Source: UBA11855 sp035297385
GTDB taxonomy: Archaea > Thermoproteota > Bathyarchaeia > Bathyarchaeales > Bathycorpusculaceae
DNA length: 20,442 bases
Direction: 5' to 3'
Assembly (NCBI GenBank): GCA_035297385.1
Contig: DATGZD010000128.1
Location: forward strand, 1 to 20,442
How positions within the stretch are numbered: the first letter of the stretch is position 1; each line of letters opens with the position of its first letter. The notes under the pieces are model-generated. The model was not told the origin of the DNA. It saw only the letters and a list, made by a program, of their open reading frames with translations, and ran no database searches. Of the stretch, positions 13,920-20,442 are shown one piece after another. Both the position numbers and the translations under genes were made by a program.

Positions 13920-16043
13920 CTATTTTGAGTTCATGTTAAATTTTTCAGCTTTAAACTTCGCAAACTTCAGCATCGCTGAATTGCTTACAACAGTTAGACT
14001 GCTTATTGCCATCGCACCTGCCGCATACATAGGGTTTAGTAAAGCCATCGCAGCTACAGGTATCATGATAACATTGTAGATGAATGCCCAGAACAGGTTA
14101 GAGTTAATCTTTCGCATCGTCTTCTTACTCAACTCAATACCCAACACCACGTCGCGTAAATCATCTTTGACTAGGACTATGCCACCTGTTTCTTTCGCAA
14201 TGTCTGTTCCGCTGCCAATAGCAATACCAATATCTGCTTGCGCAAGTGCTGGTGCATCATTTATGCCGTCGCCGACCATCGCAACAACTTTGCCCTTACC
14301 CTGCAAGCCTTTTATGACATCTTGCTTTTGCCATGGCAAGACATTAGCATAAACAGTTTCAATACCAATCTGATTCGCAACGGCTCGTGCTGTCTTCTCA
14401 TTATCACCAGTCAACATCGCCACATCTAAGTCCATTTCCTTTAACTGTGTCACAGCTTCAGTCGCATTCCCTTTGGGTGTATCCATCGCTGCAACAGCTC
14501 CTGCGGGTTTGCCATCGACCGCAAGTAACATCGTAGTTTTTCCCTGATTCTCTAGCGCTATTAACGTATCTTCCAAGTGAGTGATTAGAATATTCTTTTC
14601 TTCCATAAGTTTGCGATTGCCCAGCAACACAGTTTTACCCTCAACTATGCATTGGACTCCGCGTCCTGGTAACGCTTCAAATGCTTCTGCATCTGTTAAC
14701 GTTAAATTAGCTTCATTTGCTCGTTTCAGTATTGCTTCTGCTAATGGATGCTCTGAACCTTTTTCAGTGATAGCTGCATATGTTAATACCTCATTTTCTG
14801 TAAAGACGTCGAAGGCTTTCACGTCTGTAACTGATGGTTCACCCTTCGTAAGCGTTCCTGTCTTGTCAAAGACGACAGTGGTGAGCTTTCTAGCTTTCTC
14901 AATATATTCTCCGCTTCTGAGTAGTACTCCGTACTCTGCACCTTTGCCGACTCCGGCTAAGATTGCAGTTGGTGTAGCGATGCCTAGCGTGCATGGGCAG
15001 GCAATTAGAAGGACGGCTAATAGAGCAAAGAATGCAGTGCCGAAGTCTTTAGTGACGAACCAGTAGATAAAAGAAACGGCGGCAACTGCAAACACGATGA
15101 AGACGAATTTGCCCACGATGCGGTCTGCAAATTTTTGAATCGGAGCACTCGAAGCCTGTGCTTCCTCAACCAAGTGTATGATTTGATTAAGAGCGGTATC
15201 ATCACCAACTCTTGTCGCTCGTATAGTAAGGACTCCGGTCTTGTTGATAGTTGCACCTATAACTTCATTGCCAACAGTCTTCTCAACGGGTATGCTTTCG
15301 CCCGTGAGAAGTTTTTCATCAACTGAACTGTAACCTGCCGTGACTACGCCATCAGTTGGGATTTTTTCACCTGGCTTTACGAGTATCATTGTTCCAATCT
15401 GTACGTCTTCGATAGGTAGTTCAATTTCTTTTCCGTCCAAAAGAACGCGTGCCATTGTAGGTTTAAGTTCGAGTAGTTGACGTATAGATGCAGCCGAGCG
15501 TTTTCTTATGGAATCTTCAATGTACTTACCAAGCAAAACAAAGGCTAAGATAGCAACTGATATTTCCAAGTAGTCTACTCCGGCTGTGGCTGACGCTGAT
15601 AATGAGGGAACAAGTGTAGCCACTACACCATAGGTCCAGCCTGCAAGAACACCTGCTCCAACTAGAACATCCATGTTTGCGTTCTTATTCCTCAGGGATA
15701 GGACTGCACCTTTGAAAGTACTGTAACCTGCGATCCAGATTATGGGTGTTGTAAATATGAGGACGGCTAAACCATAGATTGAGATTCCACCGACAATTTG
15801 GAAGGACATAATTGCTGCGACAATGCCAAATAGAGCAATTATTCTTAGAGCGCCTGCTGCAACAACACCTAGCAAAGTTAGGGTGACTCTGCGTTTCATC
15901 GCTTTTAGTTCACGTTGTGGTTGTGTGTAGATGTCTGCGCAGGATTGACTGCAGAAATAATAGGTGCGGTCTCCGATTTTGCGGCTTATGGCTGTTTCAG
16001 TATCTACATCCATACCACATACGGGGTCTCTTGCTTTTGGCAT
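13920..16043 (-). CDS. copA: Cu(I)-exporting P1B-type ATPase with N-terminal YHS domain
   Basis: 707 residues. Residues 5-40 are a YHS domain (ARDPVCGM, YYFCSQSC) in place of the common HMA domain. P-type ATPase marks follow in order: TGES (247-250), the membrane metal site C349-P350-C351, phosphorylation site D393 in DKTGTLT, the nucleotide-site SEHPLA, TGDNEKTA and GDGINDAPAL. The last two spans carry YN (WAFIYNVIM) and MxxSS (AMAISSL), the pattern of Cu(I)/Ag(I) P1B-1 pumps. It pumps Cu(I) out of the cytoplasm using ATP. Two small YHS genes follow downstream. The promoter has a TATA box and a perfect palindrome, so copper-responsive control is likely. Confidence 0.95.
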   Translation of the reverse strand: MPKARDPVCGMDVDTETAISRKIGDRTYYFCSQSCADIYTQPQRELKAMKRRVTLTLLGVVAAGALRIIALFGIVAAIMSFQIVGGISIYGLAVLIFTTPIIWIAGYSTFKGAVLSLRNKNANMDVLVGAGVLAGWTYGVVATLVPSLSASATAGVDYLEISVAILAFVLLGKYIEDSIRKRSAASIRQLLELKPTMARVLLDGKEIELPIEDVQIGTMILVKPGEKIPTDGVVTAGYSSVDEKLLTGESIPVEKTVGNEVIGATINKTGVLTIRATRVGDDTALNQIIHLVEEAQASSAPIQKFADRIVGKFVFIVFAVAAVSFIYWFVTKDFGTAFFALLAVLLIACPCTLGIATPTAILAGVGKGAEYGVLLRSGEYIEKARKLTTVVFDKTGTLTKGEPSVTDVKAFDVFTENEVLTYAAITEKGSEHPLAEAILKRANEANLTLTDAEAFEALPGRGVQCIVEGKTVLLGNRKLMEEKNILITHLEDTLIALENQGKTTMLLAVDGKPAGAVAAMDTPKGNATEAVTQLKEMDLDVAMLTGDNEKTARAVANQIGIETVYANVLPWQKQDVIKGLQGKGKVVAMVGDGINDAPALAQADIGIAIGSGTDIAKETGGIVLVKDDLRDVVLGIELSKKTMRKINSNLFWAFIYNVIMIPVAAMALLNPMYAAGAMAISSLTVVSNSAMLKFAKFKAEKFNMNSK

Positions 16044-16083
16044 GTTTTTCTCACTCTTTTCTTTTGGTTGTTAATAGTTGAAG

Positions 16084-16107
16084 GGTTTGCAAACCTTATA
16101 AATATAT
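16084..16107 (-). promoter_or_regulatory. copA promoter: TATA box with adjoining perfect palindrome
   Basis: On the - strand ATATATTTATAA (16107-16096) is a strong TATA candidate, 53 bp before the copA ATG. It abuts GGTTTGCAAACC (16084-16095), a perfect 12-bp palindrome that would sit between TATA and the start point (near 16075). A protein bound there would block the polymerase, so this is a likely operator for a metal-responsive repressor. Confidence 0.6.
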
Positions 16108-16196
16108 CTGTAGAAGACATATCTTTTTTATCATTAAAAGTCTATGATCTAAGAAATCAAACAACAAAGCACAAAGAGAAGAGAAGCTATTTTCGC

Positions 16197-16472
16197 TTAT
16201 TCTAATCGTTTGATTATGTGATAGCCAAACTTGGTTTTCACAATTCCAGAAATCTCACCTTTCTGCAAAGCAAACGCAGCATTCTCAAATTCCTTCACCA
16301 TCTGACCTCTACCGAATTTACCTAAATCACCGCCTCTTTTGCCAGAAGGACACAATGATACTTGTGTAGCTATGTTTGTAAATTTCTCACCCTTCTTAAT
16401 TCGCTCAAGAATGGCTTTAGCTTCTGTTTCAGTCTTGACTAAAATATGAGCGCAATGAACTTGATTTGCCAT
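16197..16472 (-). CDS. Parvulin-type peptidyl-prolyl cis-trans isomerase
   Basis: 91 residues, a single bare parvulin domain. It shows the family marks AHILVKTETEA (9-19), LCPSGKRGGDLGKFGRGQMV (40-59), FENAAFALQKGEISG and the closing FGYHIIKRLE. No signal peptide or membrane span, so it is cytoplasmic. It speeds cis-trans isomerisation of prolyl bonds. Single-domain parvulins of this size are known in archaea and bacteria. No Shine-Dalgarno site is visible before the ATG, so a leaderless mRNA is possible. It sits between copA and a divergent regulator without obvious linkage to either. Confidence 0.95.
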   Translation of the reverse strand: MANQVHCAHILVKTETEAKAILERIKKGEKFTNIATQVSLCPSGKRGGDLGKFGRGQMVKEFENAAFALQKGEISGIVKTKFGYHIIKRLE

Positions 16473-16605
16473 AGTTAACTTAAATTACATGCTTTGTTAA
16501 TAACTGTTATCACGAAAGGCTCAAAAAATCATCAAGACTGCTTTTTTGAAAAAGAGATAGAGAAGTATGTTTTTTGCATTAGGTTTAATACTTTAAGATT
16601 CTAAG

Positions 16606-16669
16606 AAAATATAATAGGCACGATGATAGTACGACTCAGAATAACGGGGACCGAGAAGGCGAGTACTAT
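16606..16669 (+). promoter_or_regulatory. Promoter region with inverted repeat over the start codon of the Lrp-like gene
   Basis: AAAATATAAT (about 16606-16615) could be the TATA box, giving a start near 16636. ATAGTAC (16626-16632) and GTACTAT (16663-16669) form a 7-bp inverted repeat with a 30-nt loop; the second arm ends on the first base of the TTG start. Possible autoregulatory operator. An RNA hairpin only applies if transcription starts upstream of 16626. Confidence 0.3.
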
Positions 16670-17700
16670 TGAGCAGACCAAATATTGATGAAACGGACGT
16701 TAAAATCATCAACATTCTGCAAGAAGATCCACGCACAACTTACTTACAGTTGGCTAAAGACTGCCAAGTATCGATTGATTCTGTGAGACGAAGATACGAG
16801 CGACTACGAAAAGATGGTATAGTAGTCAGTGAAATAATCTCTCTGCTTCCCCAAGCACTTGGTGTTGATTGTATATCTTGGCTTGGAATAACTACGCAGC
16901 CAGGGAAAGAAAGTGAAGTTCTGGAAAGTCTCAAAGCAAAACTTGAAATCCAAGCAAATTTTGTCGAAATTGGGAAGTATAACATTCGAAGCATCCTAGG
17001 AGTAAAACATCTGAATGATTTAGCTGGGGTTGTCGATTCGATTAAAAAAATTCAGTATATTAATGATGTTGACGTAATGATATGGTCTGATATTCAAAGT
17101 ATGGCGTATCCCAGAAACCTTGTTATTGAGCCATTCTCTGGCAGCAAGAATGGGGATAAGTCAACGATTAATCAGAATATGTTAGAAATCAAAACAAGCT
17201 CCACGAGTTCAGTTAAGTTTAATGGTGTAGAAAAAGCCAATTTACCTCTTAGTCTTACGTGTCCTGATATGGATAAGATTGATGAGACAATTCTTAACGT
17301 TTTATTACATAATGCGCGAATACCTTTTAGTACGATTGCTAAGCAGTTGGGAATTTCCACTAAGACTGCAATTTGTCGGTATAAGAAGCTCAAGAAAAAT
17401 TGGGTCGCTTATTCAACATTAGCCATAAATCTACGAAAAATTGGCTATGATGGGTACGTGAGTTACAACATTAAAGTTGGACCTAAAAGTTGGGTGAACG
17501 AGGTTTTCGATAGAATAGTGAAAATTCCAAACGTTATTGCAGCACTAAAATTGGTAGGACCTTATAACATAAATATTGTTGCGCCTTTTTCGAATCCAGA
17601 TCAATTGATGAAGCTTCACATAAGTATTTCGGAAATTCCTGGTATAGCGCGTATTGATCAACAGATTGGTGATTCGATGCATGTGTGGCCAGCACGTTGA
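16669..17700 (+). CDS. Double Lrp/AsnC-like transcriptional regulator
   Basis: 343 residues that read as two Lrp-type units fused. The first unit has an AsnC-type helix-turn-helix (about 6-55: IDETDVKIINILQEDPRT, QLAKDCQVSIDSVRRR) and a ligand-type alpha/beta domain (~65-150). After a polar linker (~150-200), a second helix-turn-helix begins at MDKIDETILNVLLHNARI, followed by a second alpha/beta domain to ~335. Ordinary Lrp proteins have one unit and work as dimers or larger, so this may be a built-in pseudodimer. AhbA/AhbB-type sirohaem decarboxylases share this fold, but I do not see their diagnostic residues, so a DNA-binding regulator is preferred. The start is a TTG at 16669, just before the first domain; an in-frame TAA at 16642 rules out a much longer N-terminus. 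Confidence 0.85.
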   Translation: MSRPNIDETDVKIINILQEDPRTTYLQLAKDCQVSIDSVRRRYERLRKDGIVVSEIISLLPQALGVDCISWLGITTQPGKESEVLESLKAKLEIQANFVEIGKYNIRSILGVKHLNDLAGVVDSIKKIQYINDVDVMIWSDIQSMAYPRNLVIEPFSGSKNGDKSTINQNMLEIKTSSTSSVKFNGVEKANLPLSLTCPDMDKIDETILNVLLHNARIPFSTIAKQLGISTKTAICRYKKLKKNWVAYSTLAINLRKIGYDGYVSYNIKVGPKSWVNEVFDRIVKIPNVIAALKLVGPYNINIVAPFSNPDQLMKLHISISEIPGIARIDQQIGDSMHVWPAR

Positions 17701-17805
17701 TTTAAAAATAGCTGTAACATTTCATTGCCTTCTCTAACTGGTAAGAATTGACTGATTGAATTTGTTCAACTTTAAATAAAGAAGTTGATCATTACATTTT
17801 AGTTG

Positions 17806-18144
17806 ATGTTTATGGTTAGGAAAACTATTGAACGGGAAAGCCATGATGAAAGCGTACAAACTATTGCTAATGAATTAAAGCGAGATAATTGGAATGTAAA
17901 AGCAAATTTAGAAGGAAATGAAAAGCCATCGAAAATTAATGGATTTTTGCCCGACATTGAAGCTACAAAAGGTGGCTTGAAAAGAATTTGTCAGGTTCTA
18001 ACTGAGAAAGATTTTAAGGGCAACAAGAGTGAGTACATTGATTTTAAGCATTATTGTGAAGAATACGATTTTCACCTCTTCGTTGTGGACCAGAATGGAA
18101 ATCGCAGAGAAATTGATCCACGAACATTAGAAAAGAAAAGATAG
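17806..18144 (+). CDS. Small protein, possibly a degenerate PD-(D/E)xK nuclease fold
   Basis: 112 residues from the ATG at 17806; a TTG at 17803 and an ATG at 17812 are alternatives, and no ribosome site is clear. I do not recognise the family. The order of elements, an N-terminal helix (ESVQTIANELKRDNW), a strand, then GFLPDIEATKGGLKRICQVLTEKD, recalls restriction-endonuclease-like folds, where a PD is followed by a strand with E-x-K. Here the second motif would be Q-x-L, so catalysis looks unlikely if the alignment holds. Charged, no membrane span. Both flanking genes are single units on the same strand. Confidence 0.65.
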   Translation: MFMVRKTIERESHDESVQTIANELKRDNWNVKANLEGNEKPSKINGFLPDIEATKGGLKRICQVLTEKDFKGNKSEYIDFKHYCEEYDFHLFVVDQNGNRREIDPRTLEKKR

Positions 18145-18228
18145 ATTATCAGAGAACAAATAGGATTGTTTTAAGCCTGTTTATCAGTGAGTTAAACTTC
18201 TTAAGTTTGGATCTACAACTACGTGGTC

Positions 18229-19191
18229 ATGGTCAGTTTAAACGATATTCGTGAAGCTCAAAAAGCTATAACACCCTACATCAATTGTACGCCTTTAGCT
18301 CATTCAGTTTACTTAAGTCGTATCTCGCATACAGATGTTTTTTTAAAGTTGGAAAATCAGCAGATTACTAATGCGTTTAAAGCGCGTGGTGCATTCTATA
18401 AGCTGTTGCATTTAACGAGTGAAGAAGAGCATAAGGGTATAATTACTGCTTCTGCGGGGAATCATGGACAAGCTGTGGCGTATGCTGCTAAGAAGTTGGG
18501 TTTGCCAGCTAAAATTGTTGTGCCAACAACGACGCCTCATGTTAAGGTGGAGGGTATACGAAGGTGGGGTGCGGATTTGGTTTTGTTTGGCGATTGTTAT
18601 GATGAGGCTGAGGCTAAAGCTAAAGCACTTGCGAAGCAAGATGGGTGTGCTTACATATCGCCGTATGATGATGAACTTATAATTACTGGACATGGGACAA
18701 TAGGGTTAGAGATTGTTGATGCTCTTCCCAACGTGGATGTTATTGTTGTTCCTGTGGGTGGAGGAGGCCTAATATCCGGCATAAGTATAGCGGCGAAGGG
18801 TGTTAAACCAAATGTTGAGATTGTTGGTGTGCAGTCTGAGGCGTCTCCTGTGATGTATGAGTCTTTGAAGGCTGGTAAGATTGTTGAGGTTCCGAAGATG
18901 AAGACGATTGCAGAGGGTCTTTCCGGGAGCGTTGAGAAGGGTTCTTTAACGTTTGAGATAGTTAAAAAATGTGTTGATAGGATGTTGCTTGTTAAGGAAG
19001 CCACTATTCGTCATGCTGTTTATGTTCTTTGTATTCATGAACATTTAGTGGTTGAGGGTTCAGGTGCTGCAGCTATTGCTCCATTTTTGGAAGATAAAGA
19101 GGTGTTTAAGGGTAAGACGATAGCTTGTGTCATAACGGGCGGAAATATTGATGACGAATTGCTTAAGGATATAATGGCAACTGAGAAATAA
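18229..19191 (+). CDS. ilvA: Threonine ammonia-lyase / serine-threonine dehydratase (PLP)
   Basis: 320 residues from the ATG at 18229 (MVSLNDI); a GTG at 18223 is an alternative. This is a fold-type II PLP enzyme: the Schiff-base lysine is K51 in TNAFKARGA, the cofactor-ring loop SAGNHGQ is at 75-81, and the phosphate-binding GGGGL is at 177-181. It deaminates threonine to 2-oxobutanoate (isoleucine precursor) and probably serine to pyruvate. There is no C-terminal ACT regulatory domain, so it is the short form and not expected to be feedback-inhibited through such a domain. TNAFKARGA differs from the usual GSFKxRGA. Serine racemase and related dehydratases have the same size and motifs, so substrate is not certain. 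Confidence 0.88.
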   Translation: MVSLNDIREAQKAITPYINCTPLAHSVYLSRISHTDVFLKLENQQITNAFKARGAFYKLLHLTSEEEHKGIITASAGNHGQAVAYAAKKLGLPAKIVVPTTTPHVKVEGIRRWGADLVLFGDCYDEAEAKAKALAKQDGCAYISPYDDELIITGHGTIGLEIVDALPNVDVIVVPVGGGGLISGISIAAKGVKPNVEIVGVQSEASPVMYESLKAGKIVEVPKMKTIAEGLSGSVEKGSLTFEIVKKCVDRMLLVKEATIRHAVYVLCIHEHLVVEGSGAAAIAPFLEDKEVFKGKTIACVITGGNIDDELLKDIMATEK

Positions 19192-19248
19192 AAAGAAGCT
19201 AAACGAGAATTTAGGAATTATTTCTTGTAAATAACTGTTTCTTGATTT

Positions 19249-19737
19249 TTAGTTGAGTTTATAGCCTATCTTTCGTAGGAAATCCTTGCGTTCTTTAATG
19301 TTTTCTTCAGTTTCAATACCTTTGCTCTTGAAACCATCGATTACGCCTATGATTCCTCTGCCTTGATCTGTCTCTGCGACGATGATTTCTAATGGATTTG
19401 CCGTGGCTGCATGGATAGTGCATACTTCTGGTACTGTTTTTATTTTGTCTAGTACGTTTATTGGGTAAGCGTTTTTTATGATTATGATGAAGTTGTGGCC
19501 GCAGCTTATTTCATAGGCTTTTTGTGCTGCTAATTGTCTTAATTCAGGATCATTTCCTTCGTGTCGGATTAAGCAGGGTCCTGAGCTTTCACAGAAGCCT
19601 AAGCCAAATTTTATGGTTGGTACAGCATTGAATAGTGCTTCGTAAAGATCTTCTGTTGTTTTTATGAAATGTGCCATCCCTAGAATAATGTTGCAGCCTT
19701 TTGGTGGTTCAACCTTAATGGTTTTGAATTCGAGCAT
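19249..19737 (-). CDS. Adenosine-specific kinase family protein (DUF355-type)
   Basis: 162 residues, full length for the archaeal/thermophile family annotated as adenosine-specific kinase. It carries the family's conserved runs: AHFIKTTEDLYEAL (22-35), IKFGLGFCESSGP (42-54), the GHNFIIII strand, NPLEIIVAETDQGRGIIGVIDG, and the LRKIGYKLN end. The ATG has GGTGAAGGAAG directly upstream. No membrane span. The family name rests on limited structural and binding work, so the true reaction is not firmly known. It ends convergent to the threonine ammonia-lyase, 57 bp away, and is divergent from the zinc-ribbon gene. Confidence 0.9.
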   Translation of the reverse strand: MLEFKTIKVEPPKGCNIILGMAHFIKTTEDLYEALFNAVPTIKFGLGFCESSGPCLIRHEGNDPELRQLAAQKAYEISCGHNFIIIIKNAYPINVLDKIKTVPEVCTIHAATANPLEIIVAETDQGRGIIGVIDGFKSKGIETEENIKERKDFLRKIGYKLN

Positions 19738-19895
19738 TTTCTTCCTTCACCAGAAAGCAGTATGGGTTTAAGTTGCTTTTAGATTCTGCTATAGTTTGAA
19801 GTTGTTTGTTCTTGGTTTATTATAGAAGTTGGTTCAATTCTGTTTTTGGTTTTTTAATCGTTTACTTGATGATAAATCTTATATCATGCTAACGC

Positions 19896-19931
19896 TGCAT
19901 AAAGTTTTATGCAAAACTTTTGGTTTTGCAT
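19896..19931 (+). promoter_or_regulatory. Overlapping inverted repeats upstream of the zinc-ribbon gene
   Basis: TGCATAAA-GT-TTTATGCA (19896-19913) is an 18-bp palindrome. ATGCAAAAC (19909-19917) and GTTTTGCAT (19923-19931) form a second hairpin with a 5-nt loop. They share bases 19909-19913, so only one can form in RNA at a time. A TATA-like CTTATATCA near 19878-19886 would start transcription near 19905, within the first repeat. As DNA these are three alternating TGCAT/ATGCA elements, good operator candidates; as RNA they could be a switch. Confidence 0.4.
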
Positions 19932-19971
19932 GTAGTGAGTAAATATAGTAAGAAAGGAGTTGAAAACAGCT

Positions 19972-20115
19972 ATGGCTGAGAAAGAGATGCATAAGGCAAC
20001 CTGTTCTGAGTGTGGTCAGGAATGTGAAGTTCCATTTAAGCCTGATCCTAGCAGACCAGTTTACTGTCGTGAATGTTGGTCCAAGAAACGAGCTTCAAGA
20101 CCTAGACGTTACTAA
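19972..20115 (+). CDS. CxxC-x17-CxxC zinc-ribbon small protein
   Basis: 47 residues read directly from the sequence. Two CxxC pairs are C11/C14 and C32/C35, with exactly 17 residues between, the spacing of the named CxxC-x17-CxxC domain. An extra Cys18 and the motif VPFKPDPSRPVYC lie between them, and the tail (SKKRASRPRR) is strongly basic. Such a ribbon most likely binds zinc, and the tail suggests contact with nucleic acid, perhaps the ribosome or RNA. GGAG lies upstream, about 12 bases before the ATG. Similar proteins are scattered in archaea and bacteria without a known role. Confidence 0.85.
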   Translation: MAEKEMHKATCSECGQECEVPFKPDPSRPVYCRECWSKKRASRPRRY

Positions 20116-20140
20116 TTGACAGTTGACGTTTGAGCGTTTG

Positions 20141-20171
20141 TTCTTATCTTTTGTTTTTTTGTTGTTTTGTT
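20141..20171 (+). terminator. T-tract terminator after the zinc-ribbon gene
   Basis: A run of T-rich sequence (including seven consecutive T at 20154-20160) begins 26 bp after the stop codon on the coding strand. Archaeal polymerases stop at such U-tracts without needing a hairpin, and no stem is evident here. Confidence 0.5.
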
Positions 20172-20259
20172 TAGTCTGTTTTTGTGTTTATGCCTTTTTT
20201 CTGTTTGTGAGTGCTTCCTTTTTGGTATTGTTTTATTATTGAAGCCTTACCAAGAATTT

Positions 20260-20442
20260 TCATTTTGCTCTGCTTGTCGTTGCATCTTGTATTATTCCCC
20301 AAAGTCCTAAACCTATGAATAGACAAGCAATAAACATCAAAACAAATCCACTCAAGATACTGTTCAAACTATCTGCTCTACTGGTAAAGAATAGCACAAA
20401 AGCAAGGACTAAACCGCCTAACGCAAAAGTAATAGTTCCTTT
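20260..20442 (-). CDS. C-terminal end of a membrane protein (cut by right edge)
   Basis: The - strand frame is open from the window edge to a TGA at 20260-20262, giving 60 residues. Two hydrophobic segments are visible: FALGGLVLAFVLFF (about 6-19) and GFVLMFIACLFIGLGLWGII (about 31-50), followed by a short polar end, DATTSRAK. This looks like the last two membrane spans of an integral protein. No family can be named from so little. It converges on the zinc-ribbon gene. Confidence 0.6.
   Translation of the reverse strand, partial: KGTITFALGGLVLAFVLFFTSRADSLNSILSGFVLMFIACLFIGLGLWGIIQDATTSRAK

Noticed and set aside
13840..15330. Long + strand open frames opposite copA
   Set aside because: They are antisense shadows of a strongly conserved ATPase gene, with low-complexity translations.
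16669..17700. Sirohaem decarboxylase (AhbA/AhbB fusion)
   Set aside because: The fold and a radical SAM gene in the window suggested it, but the conserved haem-pathway segments are not evident and ordinary Lrp-type domains explain the sequence.
1..20442. CRISPR array, insertion sequence, integrase or tRNA
   Set aside because: No spaced direct repeats, transposase-like proteins, terminal repeats or cloverleaf sequences were seen on either strand.

Overview
The window reads as chromosomal DNA from a mesophilic or moderately thermophilic archaeon. A Bathyarchaeia-type lineage is my best guess, from gene content only. Archaeal markers are CobY (archaeal replacement for CobU), the archaeal CobT type, the PgpA-like CobZ, an F420H2-oxidase-type flavodiiron protein, a two-domain protein disulfide oxidoreductase, the adenosine-specific kinase family, Lrp-type regulators, TATA-like elements before genes, GGAGG/GGTGA Shine-Dalgarno sites and frequent TTG/GTG starts. 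I see no rRNA, tRNA, CRISPR array, insertion sequence or integrase.

Layout. (1) 1-3379: two tandem + strand paralogues, the first cut by the window edge. They are polytopic membrane proteins with a large C-terminal beta-rich domain and resemble GT-C glycosyltransferases / oligosaccharyltransferases (STT3/AglB). (2) 3442-4786: a radical SAM/SPASM enzyme on the - strand with an unusual long leader, holding a possible 42-residue ORF, behind a promoter with two tandem palindromes. (3) 4809-8592: a vitamin B12 nucleotide-loop assembly locus. cobT-cobS-cobY sit on the - strand, led by a PP-loop ATPase of the DUF71/COG2102 family that overlaps cobT, with cobZ divergent across a palindromic control region. 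CobY activates adenosylcobinamide phosphate, CobT activates the lower-ligand base, CobS joins them and CobZ removes the phosphate, so the terminal branch is complete here. (4) 8747-10697: a small C2H2 zinc-finger protein, a MoaF-like small protein and a divergent M24 peptidase-fold protein. (5) 10715-13145: a redox/oxygen-defence group: OsmC-like protein and flavodiiron protein in one operon, divergent from a protein disulfide oxidoreductase. (6) 13376-16107: a copper locus: Cu(I) P1B-ATPase with an N-terminal YHS domain, followed by two free-standing YHS miniproteins. (7) 16197-20442: single genes: parvulin PPIase, double Lrp-like regulator, an unknown small protein, threonine ammonia-lyase, adenosine-specific kinase, a CxxC-x17-CxxC zinc-ribbon protein and the C-terminal end of a membrane protein running off the right edge.

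The most interesting points are the DUF71 protein, whose key motif departs from diphthamide synthase and whose position ties it to B12; the shared palindrome between cobZ and the cob operon; the radical SAM gene with its tandem operators and leader ORF; the copper locus, with a 49-residue YHS gene that is easy to miss; and the tandem AglB-like membrane proteins with altered motifs. Everything here comes from reading the sequence; no searches were run.
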